DNA from: a virus
Strand: one strand, 5' to 3'
Virus record (IMG/VR): IMGVR_UViG_3300008266_008316
Coordinates: 29,923-93,922 of that record
DNA: 64,000 nucleotides
Shown here: in pieces, positions 51,697 through 59,812 of the stretch
How positions within the stretch are numbered: the stretch's first letter is position 1
Layout: the number at the start of each line of letters is the position of its first letter
Made by a program: the position numbers and the translations under genes
Notes under the pieces: model-generated
Seen by the model: the letters and a program-made list of their open reading frames with translations, nothing else
What the model was told of the DNA's origin: nothing
Database searches by the model: none

Positions 51697-52514
51697 ACGT
51701 TTTTGGTGGGAAGGGATTTGTCGGTTCACGTTATGTTGAACTATATCCGAATTGTGTTGTAAACCAACGAAACGATTATTCACCGAAAACAAACAACATT
51801 CTGTATTTCATTTCTACGGTAGATAACTACAATGTATTCTATGACCCGTTTATTGATATAAACACGAATCTAACTACGTTGATCACCGTACTTCAAAACA
51901 TACAAGATAGAGAAAATACCGTATTCAATTTCATATCGTCGTGGTTCGTATACGGAGACACGGATTTACCGGCAAAAGAAACGTCTTATTGTAATCCGAA
52001 GGGGTTCTATTCAATCACGAAACGTACAGCGGAACAGATGCTCATATCGTATTGTCAAACGTTTGGGATAAAATATCGTATACTTCGATTGGCAAACGTA
52101 GTAGGACTGTCAGATAGAAAAGCATCTACAAAGAAAAATGCAATCGTACATATGATAAAGTCTTTACACAAAAATGAACCAGTACCTTTATATGATGGTG
52201 GACAGTTGTATAGAGACATTATTGATTTAGATGATTGTGTCCGAGCTATTGATATGGTATTGACAAGGGGTGAAGTGAATGAGATCTACAATATAGGAAA
52301 CGGTAAAGCTGTTTCACTATATGATATTGTTATGGACGCACGTAGAATGCTAGGTTCAACGAGCGAGATTACATATGTAGATGCACCCAACTTTCATAAA
52401 ATCGTACAAGTAAAATCGATGTATATGGACAATAGTAAATTGCAATCACTTGGATATACGCCTGAATATGATACACGGGATATAATTCAACGAGTGATTG
52501 ACAAATGTGAATGA
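51684..52514 (+). CDS. NAD-dependent sugar reductase/epimerase
   Basis: 276 residues from ATG 51684, overlapping the dehydrase gene. VFGGKGFVGSRYVEL is a shortened Rossmann loop, FISSWFVYGDTDLPAKE and FYSITKRTAEQML (YxxxK) give the catalytic centre, and DGGQLYRDIIDLDDCV the substrate loop. By position it likely reduces the 4-keto group after 3-deoxygenation, as paratose/abequose synthases do. Confidence 0.78.
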   Translation: MESINVFGGKGFVGSRYVELYPNCVVNQRNDYSPKTNNILYFISTVDNYNVFYDPFIDINTNLTTLITVLQNIQDRENTVFNFISSWFVYGDTDLPAKETSYCNPKGFYSITKRTAEQMLISYCQTFGIKYRILRLANVVGLSDRKASTKKNAIVHMIKSLHKNEPVPLYDGGQLYRDIIDLDDCVRAIDMVLTRGEVNEIYNIGNGKAVSLYDIVMDARRMLGSTSEITYVDAPNFHKIVQVKSMYMDNSKLQSLGYTPEYDTRDIIQRVIDKCE

Positions 52515-52565
52515 TGTGAGTAGATTACATAGTATTGTTATCTTTCAAGACTAAACGGAGTTATA

Positions 52566-53378
52566 ATGCGTATTATTACAGAACCAAAAGTTACACTAAT
52601 TGCTAAACAAGTATTTCTCGGACACCCAGACTATGATATTCCATCTGACGGCAACGATGCTGTCAAGATTGGTGCATTCGCAGCAAAGGGATGTTATGAT
52701 AGTTTCGGTGCTGATGGTAGGGCAAACATTAAAAATCAAGAAGCAATCCTCGAACATCAGCACGGTTCTGTACTGGAGCACGTGACATTTACTTTGTTTG
52801 TGGAAGGAATCACCCGTGGACTTTCACTTGAAAGCAATCGGCATCGCCAGTTAGCAGTGTCCCAACGTTCTACCAGATATACAGCTGAAGAAGATGCAGC
52901 AATTGTATTAGAGCCATTTTATGCGAAGCTATATCAAAAGTATGAACCGTGGTTGGTTGACCCGAACAAGGATGACATTACAGAAGATTTTAAGTTAGAT
53001 GAATTGAATTTTATCGCCTCGCATCTAGCATCACTGCAAATGGGTATCGATGCATACCAACGTGATGTGAATTGGCTCATGCATATGAATCCGCTGATGT
53101 TGACGGGATTCGATTTGCGCAAGTGGGCCCGAGGAAAAGCTCGTAATCTTTTACCACATGCACTTGAAACGCGTATTACTTATACTGGTAATGTTAGAGC
53201 GTGGCGTTGGTTCATCGAATCACGTTCTGATAAACACGCCGAACCAGAGATTCGACGGTTGGCTGAAAAGATTCTTGAAATTTTAAAGGTCGAGGCGCCT
53301 GTGTATTTCAACGATTTCTATGTGTCGGAAGTATATGATGGTATGAGAGTATGGAAGCCATTACATAGGAAAGTATGA
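52566..53378 (+). CDS. thyX: Flavin-dependent thymidylate synthase
   Basis: 270 residues. NRHRQLAVSQRSTRY (from residue 91) is the ThyX motif RHRxxSxNxxSxR with Ala97 and Ser99 replacing the usual Ser and Asn; the last Ser102 and Arg104 are kept. ThyX methylates dUMP to dTMP using FAD and methylene-tetrahydrofolate. dUMP can come from the dCMP deaminase at 26.9 kb. GGAGT precedes the ATG. Confidence 0.92.
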   Translation: MRIITEPKVTLIAKQVFLGHPDYDIPSDGNDAVKIGAFAAKGCYDSFGADGRANIKNQEAILEHQHGSVLEHVTFTLFVEGITRGLSLESNRHRQLAVSQRSTRYTAEEDAAIVLEPFYAKLYQKYEPWLVDPNKDDITEDFKLDELNFIASHLASLQMGIDAYQRDVNWLMHMNPLMLTGFDLRKWARGKARNLLPHALETRITYTGNVRAWRWFIESRSDKHAEPEIRRLAEKILEILKVEAPVYFNDFYVSEVYDGMRVWKPLHRKV

Positions 53379-53542
53379 TTGAACTACTTAAACGTATATT
53401 ACTCTGGACGATATTCTGTATTATAGCAGGTGTAATACTATTTATCACAGTAGTATCATCTATTATAATAATACTATATAATACATTAATACGTTATAAT
53501 AAACGTCGAATAGTACTAATACAGACGGAAATCAGAGACTAA
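53375..53542 (+). CDS. 55-residue membrane protein
   Basis: The ATG overlaps the thyX stop. One long hydrophobic span (LLWTIFCIIAGVILFITVVS and onward) is flanked by Lys/Arg at both ends (LIRYNKRRIV). Single-span topology is likely. It might be a holin-like or antiholin-like protein, but no evidence beyond topology exists. Confidence 0.5.
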   Translation: MIELLKRILLWTIFCIIAGVILFITVVSSIIIILYNTLIRYNKRRIVLIQTEIRD

Positions 53543-53552
53543 ATGCGTAGGG

Positions 53553-53595
53553 AAGGGAGCGTAAGGCATTACAGGACAAAGCCTTACGCTCCCTT
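53553..53595 (+). repeat. Palindrome of the palindrome-promoter cassette, copy 1
   Basis: 15-bp perfect stem AAGGGAGCGTAAGGC / GCCTTACGCTCCCTT with a 13-base loop ATTACAGGACAAA. The right arm runs into the -35 box TTGACT. No T tract follows, so it is not a standard terminator. Copy 2 at 55935 shares loop and arm ends. Confidence 0.85.
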
Positions 53596-53622
53596 GACTT
53601 TGGGGTAGTTTGTAGGTACATT
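53594..53622 (+). promoter_or_regulatory. Sigma70-type promoter for vWA gene
   Basis: TTGACT, 17-bp spacer, TACATT, directly attached to the palindrome. TTTGGGG (53599-53605) and CCCCAAA (53632-53638) form a second inverted repeat around the -10 box. Confidence 0.7.
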
Positions 53623-53656
53623 TCAACGTATCCCCAAAACCCCTTCATATAGGACT

Positions 53657-55927
53657 ATGACGAAAAACACCTCTCATTCTAACTACTGGCTGGACTCTGA
53701 CCTCTTCGACGATGAGAACGAACTGCAGGATGGTGTCGAGGAGACAGAGGAAATTGCCAATCTGGCACGGGTCGCTCGGCTCAGTGCCGCTCGTCGTGCC
53801 ACTGCGAACTTTGTCAACATTCTGACAGGTCGTAATGATATTCCGGTTCGGTATTCGTCGGGCAAGGATAGTTACACCGATGGTAAGGAAGTTATCATCG
53901 CCGCTGACGACAATCCCAATCATTTCGATTCTATGGTCGGCCTCGCTCTCCACGAAGGTAGTCACGTTCTTCTGAGCGACTTTGAATTTGTTTCCGCTGT
54001 AGCTGAAGTTGCCAAGCAGATTGACACCGATTGGGGTATCGATACCCGATGGGGCAATCGCGTTCTCCCACAGCAGAATCACGGCTATGATGAACAAATT
54101 GAAGTGAGTACTGTCCTTAAGAAGATTCTCCATCCGTCTCTTGCGGCACTACTCCCACCTGCGATGACCAATGCCCGTCATTCGGACAATGTGACATTGT
54201 ATGCACGTGTTGCTCGTCAGTATGTTCACGACCTGCAGATGATTATGAACATCCTTGAAGATCGTCGTATCGACAAGTATGTGTATCAGAATTGCGGTGG
54301 ATATCGTCCTTACTACGATAGCCTGTATGAAAGGTACTTTTTTACTACGGAGATTGAACGTAATCTTCGCTGGAATCCGAGCTGGCGTGAACTGACTGTT
54401 GAGAACTACATCAATCGTCTATTGTTTGTTATTCACCCGGCATCGAATCCGACTGCGCTTCCCGGCTTGGATACTCTTATCAAGATGATGGACCTTCGAA
54501 ACATTGAGCGTATCGCTCCGACCGATAAGGTGTGGAAGGATATTATTTCGTATGACCACATGCCTGCTATTTGGCAGACGGCCAACGAACTTTACGCTTA
54601 CATTCTTCGTTTCGTCGCTCGTAGTATGGAAGATGCGAATAAGGGCAATGAAGGCGTTCCTACCTATAACAATCAGCCGATGGATGGATTTCCTTCGGCA
54701 CAGTCTGTGATTGATTCTACTAACAATCTTCCGAATCTGGACATTCCTCGGGGTCAGATGGTTCCTACGGAAGTCGAAGAGGCTGATAAGACGAAGGCTG
54801 GTAAGGAGAAGCCCCGTAACTTCAACGACAAGCGTGGTAAGTCACAGGTCGAGAAGGCCAAGGATGTTGTCAATGGTGAGCTGAAGAAGCGGAAGGCTAA
54901 GAAGGCGGAACTTCTCGCCGCTGATGCACTGGAGAATGCGCAGGCTAAGATGGTTGACCTTAAGGGTGATGGTATTCCCGGCGGTGAGTGTATGGTGACG
55001 CGAAAGATGTCAGAGGCTATGTTTACGCAGGACTGGTTCATCTTCCGTAGTTGGTCATCGTGGGATGGTAGCCGTGAGAACGATCTTCGTAAGAAGGCTA
55101 TTGCCGCCGGTAAGCGCATGGGTCAGATTATGGTACATCGTCTCCAGGTTCGAAATGACCCCGTGATGACGAAGAACACTCGCCTTCAGCACGGTGGTCT
55201 TGACCGCCGACTGTTGGCTCAGCTGGGTATGGATATTACCAGCGTGTTCCAGAAGTCACGCATCGATACCTTCAAGCCGGCGATGTTGCACTTGACGCTT
55301 GACGCTTCGGGTTCAATGAGTGGCCGAAAGTGGGAGAAGGTATTGACGGTCGCTACCGCTCTTGCGTATGTTGGTAACAAGATGCGCAATATTGATACGG
55401 TGATTACGATTCGCGGTGGTAACGATATTCCCGTGGTGTGTGTTGTGTTCGATAGTCGTAAGGACCAGTTCACTTCGTGGCTCAAGTGGGCTCCTCGTTT
55501 GTCACCCGCTGGTTCGACTCCCGAGGGTCTGTGTTTCAAGGCGACGATGGAACTGATTACGGAATGTGCTTCTACTCACGATGTGTACTTCATCAATTTC
55601 TCTGATGGTGAGCCGGGTTTCTCTCTGGACCTTCGCTCTATGTTGAAGAAGAAGCGTGGTCGCCGGACGTATTGGGGTGACGATGCTACGGTGTGTAGTT
55701 ATCAGGGTGAGATGGCATTCAAGCACACTCGCCAGATGGTTCAGAATATGAAGGACCACGGCATCAAGGTATTGTCGTATTTCATTACCGAATCCAGTTA
55801 TGGTATGACACGTTCTATGGATGTGTTCCGCCGGATGTATGGTGAGGATGCAGTGGCGGTCAACGTCGAAAACGCTTCTGACGTAATCCGTACCCTCAAC
55901 AAAGCACTGACCAATCGGGGTGTGTAA
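53657..55927 (+). CDS. CobT-like von Willebrand A protein with HExxH N-terminal motif
   Basis: 756 residues. ALHEGSHVLL (His99, Glu100, His103) is a zinc-peptidase HExxH as in vWA proteins of the DUF2201 kind. A basic/acidic linker follows (about 370-440). The C-terminal vWA domain starts with LDASGSMSG (MIDAS, near residue 548) and contains FSDGEPGFSL. The partner is the AAA+ gene at 56056, as in CobS/CobT cobaltochelatase and MoxR-vWA systems. Function may be metal insertion into a corrin ring or chaperoning of a target. Codons strongly favour AAG and CGT with C/G endings. Confidence 0.75.
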   Translation: MTKNTSHSNYWLDSDLFDDENELQDGVEETEEIANLARVARLSAARRATANFVNILTGRNDIPVRYSSGKDSYTDGKEVIIAADDNPNHFDSMVGLALHEGSHVLLSDFEFVSAVAEVAKQIDTDWGIDTRWGNRVLPQQNHGYDEQIEVSTVLKKILHPSLAALLPPAMTNARHSDNVTLYARVARQYVHDLQMIMNILEDRRIDKYVYQNCGGYRPYYDSLYERYFFTTEIERNLRWNPSWRELTVENYINRLLFVIHPASNPTALPGLDTLIKMMDLRNIERIAPTDKVWKDIISYDHMPAIWQTANELYAYILRFVARSMEDANKGNEGVPTYNNQPMDGFPSAQSVIDSTNNLPNLDIPRGQMVPTEVEEADKTKAGKEKPRNFNDKRGKSQVEKAKDVVNGELKKRKAKKAELLAADALENAQAKMVDLKGDGIPGGECMVTRKMSEAMFTQDWFIFRSWSSWDGSRENDLRKKAIAAGKRMGQIMVHRLQVRNDPVMTKNTRLQHGGLDRRLLAQLGMDITSVFQKSRIDTFKPAMLHLTLDASGSMSGRKWEKVLTVATALAYVGNKMRNIDTVITIRGGNDIPVVCVVFDSRKDQFTSWLKWAPRLSPAGSTPEGLCFKATMELITECASTHDVYFINFSDGEPGFSLDLRSMLKKKRGRRTYWGDDATVCSYQGEMAFKHTRQMVQNMKDHGIKVLSYFITESSYGMTRSMDVFRRMYGEDAVAVNVENASDVIRTLNKALTNRGV

Positions 55928-55934
55928 AGGTCAG

Positions 55935-55973
55935 AGGGACGTAAGGCATTACAGGTCAAAGCCTTACGTCCCT
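55935..55973 (+). repeat. Palindrome of the palindrome-promoter cassette, copy 2
   Basis: 13-bp stem AGGGACGTAAGGC / GCCTTACGTCCCT with loop ATTACAGGTCAAA. Relative to copy 1 one base pair is missing from the stem on both arms together, so the structure is preserved. Confidence 0.85.
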
Positions 55974-56001
55974 TGACACCCCATAGAAAGTCTGTTAGAT
56001 T
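55973..56001 (+). promoter_or_regulatory. Sigma70-type promoter for AAA+ gene
   Basis: TTGACA, 17-bp spacer, TAGATT. The -35 box starts at the last base of the palindrome, exactly as in copy 1. Confidence 0.72.
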
Positions 56002-56055
56002 TATAGAAGGTTCGAGAAGTACCAATTTCCCTATTTCATTTTGGAGAGTATAAAC

Positions 56056-57291
56056 GTGGCTAAGCGTAAGATGGTTCGGAAGGTTTCGAAGAATGTGGTA
56101 AAGAAGTCGGTTGAGCAGATTGTGGTTCGTCTGACTGACGCCGGTACGGTGATTGACCAGAACGGCCGTGATGTTACGAAGCGTATTCCGAAGAACAAGA
56201 TCCGTGTGATGGATCGTGACGGCGTGTGTCTCCGCCTTGTTCATACCAAGACGGGTGGTGAGCAGTGGCGTTCGGCGGATATGTCGCTGTATGATTCGCT
56301 GAGCAAGACCGCTGCCCCGCTCGACGCGGTGGATAACCGTAGTGATGAGCAGCATGGTGATGTTGAGCAGTATATCAAGGATAGTATTTCGCTCCGTCCG
56401 ACTAACCTTATCCTCAGCGACTTGAAGTGGAAGTATCTGATGCGTTCCGTTGTTCGTGGTAAGAACATTATGATGACCGGCCCTTCGGGTTGTGGTAAGA
56501 CTCTCGCTGTTCAGAGTGTCGCTAAGGCACTCAATGGTCGCCCGTATTACTACTTCAACCTCGGCGCTACTACGGACCCGCGTTCTACCCTTATCGGTAA
56601 TACGCATTACAATAAGGAGAAGGGTACCTATGTGGCTGACGCTCTCTTCGCTCAGGCTATTCAGAAGGAGAACGCCATCATTCTGATGGACGAGTTGACC
56701 CGAGCCACGCCGGACGCGTGGAACATCCTTATCACCGTGCTCGACGAGAATCAGCGGTACCTGCGTACCGACGAAAAGCCGGACACGCCGACTATCAAGG
56801 TTGCCAAGGGTGTGACCTTTATCGCTACGGCGAATATCGGTGCGGAGTATACGTCCACTCGCGTTCTTGACCGAGCGATGCTTGACCGTTTCTCGGCTAT
56901 CGTAGAGATGGAACCGCTGTCGAAGGATGAAGAGGTTCGTCTCCTGTCGATGACCTATCCGAATCTCGCTGAGAAGGACATCACGGCAATCGCCGAAATC
57001 GCCGCTCATACTCGAGCGCAGGTCAAGTCCGATGATGCCCGTGTCACTACGTCTATCTCGAGCCGTCTGACGGTAGAGATGGCTGGGCTGATGTACGATG
57101 GATTCAATCTCGCGGAGGCCGCTGAGGTGTGTATCTATCCGTTCTTCTCGGAGGCTGGTGGTGTTGACTCCGAGCGTACCTATATGAAGCAGCTGGTCCA
57201 GAAGTATCTCCCGGCTGTCTCGGCTGGTACGAACAATCCGTGGGAACACGTTTCCAACGGGACCGACACTAATTATGCGATGAACGTGTAA
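56056..57291 (+). CDS. CobS/MoxR-like AAA+ ATPase
   Basis: 411 residues from GTG 56056 (GGAGAG upstream). Residues 1-110 are a basic N-terminal domain. The AAA+ core has Walker A MTGPSGCGKTL, the RSTLIGNTHY pore or insert region, Walker B ILMDELTRA, sensor 1 FIATANIG and arginine-finger region RVLDRAMLDRFSA. The sequence order is that of MoxR/CobS ATPases, which act with a vWA partner; that partner is directly upstream. Codon bias is the strongest in the window, suggesting high expression. Confidence 0.85.
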   Translation: MAKRKMVRKVSKNVVKKSVEQIVVRLTDAGTVIDQNGRDVTKRIPKNKIRVMDRDGVCLRLVHTKTGGEQWRSADMSLYDSLSKTAAPLDAVDNRSDEQHGDVEQYIKDSISLRPTNLILSDLKWKYLMRSVVRGKNIMMTGPSGCGKTLAVQSVAKALNGRPYYYFNLGATTDPRSTLIGNTHYNKEKGTYVADALFAQAIQKENAIILMDELTRATPDAWNILITVLDENQRYLRTDEKPDTPTIKVAKGVTFIATANIGAEYTSTRVLDRAMLDRFSAIVEMEPLSKDEEVRLLSMTYPNLAEKDITAIAEIAAHTRAQVKSDDARVTTSISSRLTVEMAGLMYDGFNLAEAAEVCIYPFFSEAGGVDSERTYMKQLVQKYLPAVSAGTNNPWEHVSNGTDTNYAMNV

Positions 57292-57334
57292 TCGTTCACA
57301 CACTTTAACTTTATATAAGAGGACCAAAAGAACA

Positions 57335-57514
57335 ATGGGTAAGACGTTTAAGGACCAGCGGAAGTATGACAAGAAGCACCGTGACCGTGAGGATTCTGGA
57401 ATGAGTAAGACGCCACGTAAGAACCGAACGGCTCGCTACGAGGAAATCATTCCCGATGAGGATGAGATGGATCGGTATGAATACCTCGACTACGATTACG
57501 ACGACGAACGCTAA
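57335..57514 (+). CDS. Small highly charged protein
   Basis: 59 residues. A basic first half (KTFKDQRKYDKKHRDRE) and a very acidic, Tyr-rich second half (DRYEYLDYDYDDER). AGAGG lies upstream. Same codon bias as the AAA+ gene. It might be an adaptor or nucleic-acid mimic; unproven. Confidence 0.55.
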   Translation: MGKTFKDQRKYDKKHRDREDSGMSKTPRKNRTARYEEIIPDEDEMDRYEYLDYDYDDER

Positions 57515-57537
57515 TCACAATATAAACGGTTATATAA

Positions 57538-57723
57538 ATGACATACAATATCGGTGAGTACGTTCAAATCGTCAATCACGCTGAGTCCGAATGTAATGGG
57601 CAGTATGGGTATATCAAAGAGATTCAAATCGGTTATGATGGCATGACCCGATTCTATACGGTCGAACTTGAAGATACCTACACCAAATGTACTTGTATCG
57701 ACGATGAAATGATGGAAGGATAA
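57538..57723 (+). CDS. Small hypothetical protein (SH3/KOW-like)
   Basis: 61 residues. YNIGEYVQIVNHAESECNGQ and YGYIKEIQIG resemble a short KOW/SH3 barrel of the type that controls protein or RNA contact. Three cysteines. No function known. Confidence 0.5.
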   Translation: MTYNIGEYVQIVNHAESECNGQYGYIKEIQIGYDGMTRFYTVELEDTYTKCTCIDDEMMEG

Positions 57724-57724
57724 A

Positions 57725-57793
57725 ATGCAAGCAGCAGGTACATTACTACTCATTGTTCTCGCCCTCGCGTATATCGCTTCGGCAGACGAATGA
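57725..57793 (+). CDS. 22-residue hydrophobic peptide
   Basis: ATG 57725 follows the previous stop closely; the peptide AAGTLLLIVLALAYIASADE is a single membrane span with an acidic end. The tight spacing and the terminator eight bases later support it, but it is very short. Confidence 0.35.
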   Translation: MQAAGTLLLIVLALAYIASADE

Positions 57794-57800
57794 TACAAGG

Positions 57801-57839
57801 AAAGGGGGCCCGAAATCAAACGGGCTCCCTTTTCATTTT
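57801..57839 (+). terminator. Rho-independent terminator
   Basis: AAAGGGGGCCCG and CGGGCTCCCTTT form a 12-bp stem (one G-T) around AAATCAAA, then TTTTCATTTT. It ends the vWA/AAA+ unit. Confidence 0.88.
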
Positions 57840-57924
57840 GTACCGATAATCTTTTGAAAGTTATCGATGGTGGTTTAGTATTTATTATTAGATAGATATG
57901 ACTTTTCAAACCTAATAAGTCGAT

Positions 57925-58689
57925 ATGAAACGAATAGCAATATGCCTAGCAGGTAATCTTCGTAAATACGAACAGTTTCAAATAGAATGGATGAAGATCT
58001 CCTCGAATACAAATACTGATATTTTTTTGAGTACATGGGACTTTACCGGAAAAAAATTAGGGGTCACCGATCCTTCGCACAAATCCTACCACGATTACAA
58101 CTATAACGACACCATCCCATATAGTATAGATTTTTTAAAGACTAGAGGATTCATTGACGTAGAAATAGAACCGTTTTACCCAACATTTTATGAAAGGTTT
58201 GCAGAACAAATTCAACCGTTATGGTCCTATTATCGATTATCGACTCCATACGATCCATATGTCGAAAGTATGAAGGGGATGCATCGTGAACATATGATTG
58301 CTTTTCTTTCGATGTGGTATAAACGATGGAAGGTATTTGACTTGTGTAATCTATATGCACGAACCCATAATATTACTTATGATATAGTGATGATGGGTAG
58401 ACCTGATATTGTTCCACGACATATTGAGTATGAATCAATAGTCGAAGACGCGATAAATGTTCGAGCTGGATATGACCAAGAGCAAGACTTTGATGACCAT
58501 CTCGCTGTCGGTTCGTTTGACTTGATACGAGAATATTCACTACTATATCCACGATTTGAATACGCTTGTCGTTACTGGCCGGTGCGTGTTGCTGAAAACC
58601 TTCACCAACCAACGGGGTACCTTCGAATCTATCTTGAACAACTCAACATCCCGATACATCTACATTCACCCTCAACTCTCAACTATTAG
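57925..58689 (+). CDS. Putative glycosyltransferase-like protein
   Basis: 254 residues. KRIAICLAGNLRKYEQF, DIFLSTWDFTGKK and IVMMGRPDIV follow a pattern shared by a family of bacterial and phage proteins annotated as putative glycosyltransferases (ICLSGQLR, TWD, RxD). A TATTTATT element, one base off the window's recurrent motif, is 38 bases upstream. It stands alone, separated from the main array. Confidence 0.5.
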   Translation: MKRIAICLAGNLRKYEQFQIEWMKISSNTNTDIFLSTWDFTGKKLGVTDPSHKSYHDYNYNDTIPYSIDFLKTRGFIDVEIEPFYPTFYERFAEQIQPLWSYYRLSTPYDPYVESMKGMHREHMIAFLSMWYKRWKVFDLCNLYARTHNITYDIVMMGRPDIVPRHIEYESIVEDAINVRAGYDQEQDFDDHLAVGSFDLIREYSLLYPRFEYACRYWPVRVAENLHQPTGYLRIYLEQLNIPIHLHSPSTLNY

Positions 58690-58835
58690 ATCGTATTTTG
58701 TCGGGCAACCTTAATACATATATAAACAAGTATACACCAATATTCACCAGGCGTTTTTAAAAAATTTTTGACCCCACGAATTTCAAGCGTGTTGCTCATA
58801 TACCGCTTGATCGTACCCTATGGAAAGAACCAGTT

Positions 58836-59399
58836 ATGACGATTAAGAATCCCAATGCCCCAACCGGTGGACGCCCACCTGCGAAACCGATTCTCCGTGC
58901 CGAAATCGAAGAAGCACAACGGCACACGAAGAGTAATAGCCAAGCCGCCAAGTATCTCAATGTCCCGTATAAACGCTATAAACAATATGCGGAGTTATAC
59001 GGGTTGTTCGCCGGGCACTTGAACGTGCGGGGCGTCGGGATTGATAAAGGGTTTGGCAAGAAGCCGACGAGTATCCCGCTCCGTGATATCTTGTCGGGCA
59101 AACATCCTACCTATAGTCTCAGCAAACTGAAGAATAGACTGGATGGCAACCGTAGTCATATGCAACTGGACAACCTGGAACTCCGCTGTTATAACTGTAT
59201 GTTCCTCACTACTGGAGCACCAAGTGTCGTGTACAGGGGATATATGGAACGTTCACTCCGTGCGGATCTCCCACCATATACTCGACACTATGATACCGAC
59301 CCCATCCCGGCCGATGCGATTGACCCCTCCGACGATCTCCCGACTTCCGATGTCACCCTCACGCCCGAGGAATTGGAAGCCCTCTATAATCCCGATTGA
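58836..59399 (+). CDS. Putative helix-turn-helix DNA-binding protein
   Basis: 187 residues. SQAAKYLNVPYKRYKQYAEL resembles a helix-turn-helix where a residue series chooses DNA bases. LRCYNCMFLT is a lone CxxC. The C-terminal 50 residues are Asp/Pro-rich. GC content is higher than in the left part of the window. Perhaps a regulator or an endonuclease relative; no catalytic motif seen. Confidence 0.45.
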   Translation: MTIKNPNAPTGGRPPAKPILRAEIEEAQRHTKSNSQAAKYLNVPYKRYKQYAELYGLFAGHLNVRGVGIDKGFGKKPTSIPLRDILSGKHPTYSLSKLKNRLDGNRSHMQLDNLELRCYNCMFLTTGAPSVVYRGYMERSLRADLPPYTRHYDTDPIPADAIDPSDDLPTSDVTLTPEELEALYNPD

Positions 59400-59424
59400 C
59401 CCCTTACCCTAATGGACCCCACGA

Positions 59425-59622
59425 ATGGATGAACACACACTACTCCGATATCAAGAAGCGCAAGGCATGGATCTCTATGACTTTTTCCATGATGAACCTA
59501 CGGATACCCCATCACATACAATCTCATTAGACTATGTGACGGAGCAGGTTCAACAGCTGACGGAACGCTTGCTTACCCATAGTCAAAACCTCGATGGCAC
59601 TAGCCTCCCCATCGCGGAGTAA
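59425..59622 (+). CDS. Small hypothetical protein
   Basis: 65 residues, acidic, with a helical second half (YVTEQVQQLTERLLTHSQN). Upstream GGACCCCACGAAT is repeated at 58770 before the previous gene. No family recognised. Confidence 0.4.
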   Translation: MDEHTLLRYQEAQGMDLYDFFHDEPTDTPSHTISLDYVTEQVQQLTERLLTHSQNLDGTSLPIAE

Positions 59623-59759
59623 GCACTTTTTCCTAGAGAGACGCCTAGCCCTATAGGCGCTCGACTGCGCCCCCTTCTACGAGCGGTTCCCAACGTTCCA
59701 CACGCTGGGAGCCGTTGTTCGTGCCGGCCCACCACACGCCACACCACGTTACACGGCGT

Positions 59760-59790
59760 CCCACACGCTACACAACGTGGGGCGTGTGGG
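59760..59790. repeat. Nested inverted repeats CCCACACGC / GCGTGTGGG
   Basis: Perfect 9-bp arms (59760-59768, 59782-59790). A second pair CCACGTT (59744-59750) / AACGTGG (59774-59780) interlocks with it, so only one of the two hairpins can form at a time. Confidence 0.75.
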
Positions 59791-59812
59791 GAACGTGGGG
59801 GCGGAGAGGGCT

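Noticed and set aside
53553-53595. Simple Rho-independent terminator
   Set aside because: The stem is perfect, but no T tract follows; the -35 box follows instead, and the same element is repeated at 55935.
53645-54133. 162-codon minus-strand open frame
   Set aside because: Opposite the vWA gene and its HExxH region; no start signal or recognisable domain.
55798-57372. Long 524-codon minus-strand open frame
   Set aside because: It lies opposite the AAA+ gene and the end of the vWA gene. It is an artefact of their strong codon bias, has no ribosome site, and encodes Arg/Leu/Ser-rich sequence without motifs.
58770-58820. Promoter at TTGACC before the helix-turn-helix gene
   Set aside because: TTGACC lacks a -10 box at 16-18 bases. 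An inverted repeat TCAAGCG/CGCTTGA is present, but evidence for a promoter is too weak.
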